A DNA stretch of 64,000 bases from contig NZ_LT607413.1 of the NCBI RefSeq assembly GCF_900091495.1, positions 4,913,001-4,977,000 of the forward strand, written 5' to 3'. Shown one piece after another: positions 61,380-64,000 of the stretch. The number at the start of each line of letters is the position of its first letter. Position 1 is the first letter of the stretch. The notes below the pieces were generated by a model. That model ran no database searches, had not been told where the DNA came from, and worked only from the letters and a program-made list of their open reading frames with translations. The DNA comes from Micromonospora echinospora (GTDB taxonomy: Bacteria > Actinomycetota > Actinomycetes > Mycobacteriales > Micromonosporaceae). The position numbers were made by a program, and so were the translations under genes.

Positions 61380-64000
61380 TCAGCTCGGGAAGGCGATCCG
61401 CCAGCGGCCCTGGCTGACCCGTTCGCCCTTGCGCCGCCAGGTGAAGACGTGCCGGCGGTCGTTGTCGAAGGGACTGAAGTCGGCGGCGTAGGCGAACTCG
61501 CCCTGCAGCACGTTGTAGAGGTCGAACTCCAGCTCCCCGGCGGCCAGCCGCAGCAGGGCCCGCAGCTCGTGGGCGCCGACGGTGACCCCGTCCACGGTCA
61601 GGGACTGGAAGGTCCCCCGGGCGGCCCGGACGTCGCTGAGCTCGTCGGAGGCGCCCTGCTTGAAGGCGAAGCCCTCGGGGCGGCCCTCGATGCGGTGCCA
61701 GAACTTGTGGGAGTGGTGGAAGCGGATGCTGGGGTGGACGTCCACCCCGTCCGGGGTCTCGGCCTGGTACAGCTCCAGGAACAGGACCCCGCCCCCACTC
61801 TGGGCCTCCCGGCGGAGCTGGAGGTGGTCGGAGCCGGCGGTGAGCGTCGACTGGCCGGCGGCGATCCGGGTACCGCTTACCTCCTCGGCCCGGAGCCGGG
61901 GGGTCGTCACGGCGCCGGCCACCAGAGCCCCGGTCGTCACGGCGCTGGCGGTCAGGGCACCGGTCGTCACGTCGGTCAGCTCGTCGGAGTTGCCCTCCTT
62001 GAACACGAAGCCCTCGGGGCGGCCCTCGATGCGGTGCCAGAACCTGTGGGAGTGGTGGAATCGGATGCTGGGAAAGACGTCCACCCCCGCCGGGGTCTGG
62101 TCCTGGAACAGCTCCAGGAACACCACGCCACCCCCGCTCTGGGCCTCCCGCCGCAGCTGCAGGTGCTCGGAGACCGCCTGCACGGTGAGCGGGGACTGGG
62201 GCGCGGTGGTGCCGATGCCGACCATGTTGCCCACCGGGTTGATTGCCAGCGGGGCGGAGCCGTGGGACTGGATCCAGGAGTACCCGGTGTCGTAGCCCAG
62301 CCGCAGGTTCGGCTGGTGGGTGGGGCCGACGATGACGCTGCCCCCGTTGGCGTCGCCGTTGTCGTCCACGATGTGCAGCCGGGCCTGCGGGGTGGCGGTG
62401 CCCAGCCCGGCGTTGCGGGCGGAGAAGACCAGGGGTGCCCGCTCCACCGCGGCGCTGAGCTGACCGTCCTGGAAACCGGGGAGGTTGCGGTAGGCCAGCA
62501 CCACCGGGGCGTGGCCGGGGTCCGGCAGCCCCTGCACCTCCTCCAGGGTCAGCTCCAGGCATCCCCCGGGGGGCAGGGTCGTGTCCTGCTGGGGGATCAG
62601 CGTCCACTGGGCCCGGTCCGCCAGCATCTCCCGGTGGACCTGCCAGACCTCGGGAACCGACCCCCCGACCCGGAGGGTGACCGTGCCGGCGGTACCGGCG
62701 GTGGTCAGGGCCCAGTCCCGGGTCTCCCGGTCGCCCTGCACCTCGAAGGAGAGGACCAGCTCGGTGGGGGCGGTCCCGTCCGCCCCGGTCAGCGGCACGG
62801 GAATCTCCCGGGAGACGTTGGCCACCCGGACCCGCAGGTCACAGGGGGTCCGTCCGTCGCTGAGCACCCGGTCCCCGCCGACGAACCCCAGGTGCAGAGG
62901 GACGTCGGGCCGACCCCGGTGGTTGACGATCTCCAGCACCTGGTGCCGGGCCCCGGTCAGTTCGGTGGGCTCCCCGCTGTACCCCATGCGCCGGTAGCCC
63001 AGCTCCACCCGGCTGCCCCGGGTGCCCCCCACCCCGTCGGCCCGCAGCCCGGTCAGGGGCAGGTCGAGGGAGTGCCCGGCCGGCAGGGTCAGCTCCTCCG
63101 GTCCGCGCAGCCAGCCGGTGGACCCGGTCAGGGACAGCTCCCACCCCGGCACCTCCAGGGCCGGCCGGGAGTCGGTGGCCAGCACCCCCGGGCGGAAGGT
63201 CACCGCGAGGTGGTGGTTCTCGGGACCGGCGGGTCCGGGCGTCGACCAGAGGGCCAGGTCCTGGCGGGAGGAGTTGGTGACCCGCAGGGTGAGGGTCTGC
63301 CCCGCCGAGGCGTCGTCGATGTAGAGCACCGGCTGGTCGTCGACGTTGACCAGCTCGAAGGAGAGCGGGTGGGTACGGACGAAGGTGGCGAGCAGGGCCT
63401 CGTCGCCGGCCATGTCCCGCTGGATCTCGGCCACCGACCGGGGAGCGTCGTACACCCGCAGGTGGGCCGCGGCGAGGGGGAGGTGGGAGCTGACGGCGTT
63501 GGGGTCGCGGCCCAGGGTGAACCTCTCCCCGCTCGGCTGGGTGGGTCCCGGCATCGCGTCCTCGGCCACCACCACCCCGTCCAGCAGGATCCGGGCGGTG
63601 CTGTCCTGGCTGGTCACCGCCAGGTGGTGCCACCGGTCGAAAGTGAAGGTCCCCGGGGCGGTCTCCTGCCGGAAGGGCCCGTTGACCGTGGAGCCCTGGT
63701 ATCCGATCCGACCGTCGTCGTGCAGCCAGAGCACGAAGTGGCCCCACTGGCCGAAGACGACGGCCATCGAGTTCGACGGCATCGGAGGCACCCGCACCCA
63801 GGCCATGCTGGTGATCGGCCGGGTCACGCCCGAGGTGCTGACCACCGCGTCGGAGCCCCCGGCCAGGGTGAGGCAACTGCCGAACCGGTCGTCGGCGCGG
63901 ACCTGCGGGGCACCCTCGATCACCCCGGTGGCCGGGGCGGCGGGGGAGCCGGTGACCAGGGGGCCGGGGGCCAGGTCGTCGAGCTGCCAGTGCAGCAGCA
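61380..64000 (-). CDS. LamG-domain and tail-fibre-like protein, 5' end outside the window
   Basis: The frame is open to the window edge, so the start lies beyond 64000; 873 codons are visible. First comes a LamG/concanavalin-like lectin domain (DRFGSCLTLAGGSDAVV, FDRWHHLAVTSQDSTARILL, AAAHLRVYDAPRSVAEIQRD). The middle is beta-rich. The end is fibre-like: GIGTTAPQSPLTVQ, then two near-identical units of 68 residues separated by TTGALTASAVTTGALVAGAV repeats. Such an arrangement is seen in phage tail fibres and receptor-binding proteins. It precedes the MBL-fold gene by 10 bases. Confidence 0.75.
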   Translation of the reverse strand, partial: LLHWQLDDLAPGPLVTGSPAAPATGVIEGAPQVRADDRFGSCLTLAGGSDAVVSTSGVTRPITSMAWVRVPPMPSNSMAVVFGQWGHFVLWLHDDGRIGYQGSTVNGPFRQETAPGTFTFDRWHHLAVTSQDSTARILLDGVVVAEDAMPGPTQPSGERFTLGRDPNAVSSHLPLAAAHLRVYDAPRSVAEIQRDMAGDEALLATFVRTHPLSFELVNVDDQPVLYIDDASAGQTLTLRVTNSSRQDLALWSTPGPAGPENHHLAVTFRPGVLATDSRPALEVPGWELSLTGSTGWLRGPEELTLPAGHSLDLPLTGLRADGVGGTRGSRVELGYRRMGYSGEPTELTGARHQVLEIVNHRGRPDVPLHLGFVGGDRVLSDGRTPCDLRVRVANVSREIPVPLTGADGTAPTELVLSFEVQGDRETRDWALTTAGTAGTVTLRVGGSVPEVWQVHREMLADRAQWTLIPQQDTTLPPGGCLELTLEEVQGLPDPGHAPVVLAYRNLPGFQDGQLSAAVERAPLVFSARNAGLGTATPQARLHIVDDNGDANGGSVIVGPTHQPNLRLGYDTGYSWIQSHGSAPLAINPVGNMVGIGTTAPQSPLTVQAVSEHLQLRREAQSGGGVVFLELFQDQTPAGVDVFPSIRFHHSHRFWHRIEGRPEGFVFKEGNSDELTDVTTGALTASAVTTGALVAGAVTTPRLRAEEVSGTRIAAGQSTLTAGSDHLQLRREAQSGGGVLFLELYQAETPDGVDVHPSIRFHHSHKFWHRIEGRPEGFAFKQGASDELSDVRAARGTFQSLTVDGVTVGAHELRALLRLAAGELEFDLYNVLQGEFAYAADFSPFDNDRRHVFTWRRKGERVSQGRWRIAFPS
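61629..61832 (-). repeat. Fibre unit repeat, copy 2 (copy 1 at 61968-62171)
   Basis: These 68 residues (HLQLRREAQSGGGVLFLELY through FHHSHKFWHRIEGRPEG) recur in 61968-62171 with about a dozen substitutions, a period of 113 residues. It marks internal duplication in the fibre-like part. Confidence 0.85.

Overview
The window is high-GC actinobacterial chromosome, most likely Micromonosporaceae (Micromonospora or Actinoplanes type). Evidence for this is the strong G/C third-position bias, frequent GTG starts, several apparently leaderless genes, coenzyme F420 enzymes, a DUF574 methyltransferase and many Tat or Sec exported hydrolases.

Layout. 1-4.1 kb: the 3' part of a Baeyer-Villiger type flavin monooxygenase, etfBA and a first NADPH:F420 oxidoreductase. 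4.3-11.8 kb: a degraded accessory region with fragments of an alpha/beta hydrolase, a DinB/DUF664 protein, a DapA-family aldolase, a conjugative-element transglycosylase, an SDR and three IS5-type transposases. Among these fragments are DUF4303 and SUKH-like immunity-type genes, a cold shock gene, and a 37-bp copy of the 3' half of a tRNA that looks like an attachment site. 12-13.4 kb: a Tat-exported PhoX-type phosphatase. 13.6-19.1 kb: a secreted peptidoglycan-recycling set (AmiE-like serine hydrolase, NagZ, NamZ), with the same promoter/operator sequence in front of nagZ and namZ. 19.5-28.5 kb: a methyltransferase, a GNAT enzyme, a LuxR-like regulator, a large subtilase with Kelch repeats, and RidA.

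29.1-44.1 kb: a long catabolic cluster on the + strand. It holds an ABC importer, an IclR regulator, an aldehyde dehydrogenase, a nitrilase-family amidohydrolase, a DUF1185 protein, a class III aminotransferase, a dihydropyrimidinase, an F420-type luciferase-like oxidoreductase, a second NADPH:F420 oxidoreductase, a second amidohydrolase, the F420 biosynthesis enzyme FbiD and an EamA exporter. Two promoters in it carry the same palindrome (TGAACC-N3-RGTTCA). The gene set reads as reductive pyrimidine (or related cyclic ureide) degradation in which F420 chemistry replaces the usual dihydropyrimidine dehydrogenase. This is an inference and is the leading candidate for an undescribed system.

44.4-47.1 kb: two exported wall-hydrolase-like proteins that share the same C-terminal repeat (propeller-like) module. 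47.8-53.5 kb: a frameshifted DUF1152 gene, a tandem CbxX/EccA-like AAA+ protein and a GT-B glycosyltransferase. 53.7-64 kb: a tightly packed minus-strand operon of four genes. They are a LamG plus tail-fibre-like protein cut by the window edge, a ComEC-like metallo-beta-lactamase fold hydrolase, a 1485-residue DUF6603-type protein and a 623-residue protein of unknown family. I cannot assign this operon a function, and it is the second candidate for an undescribed system.
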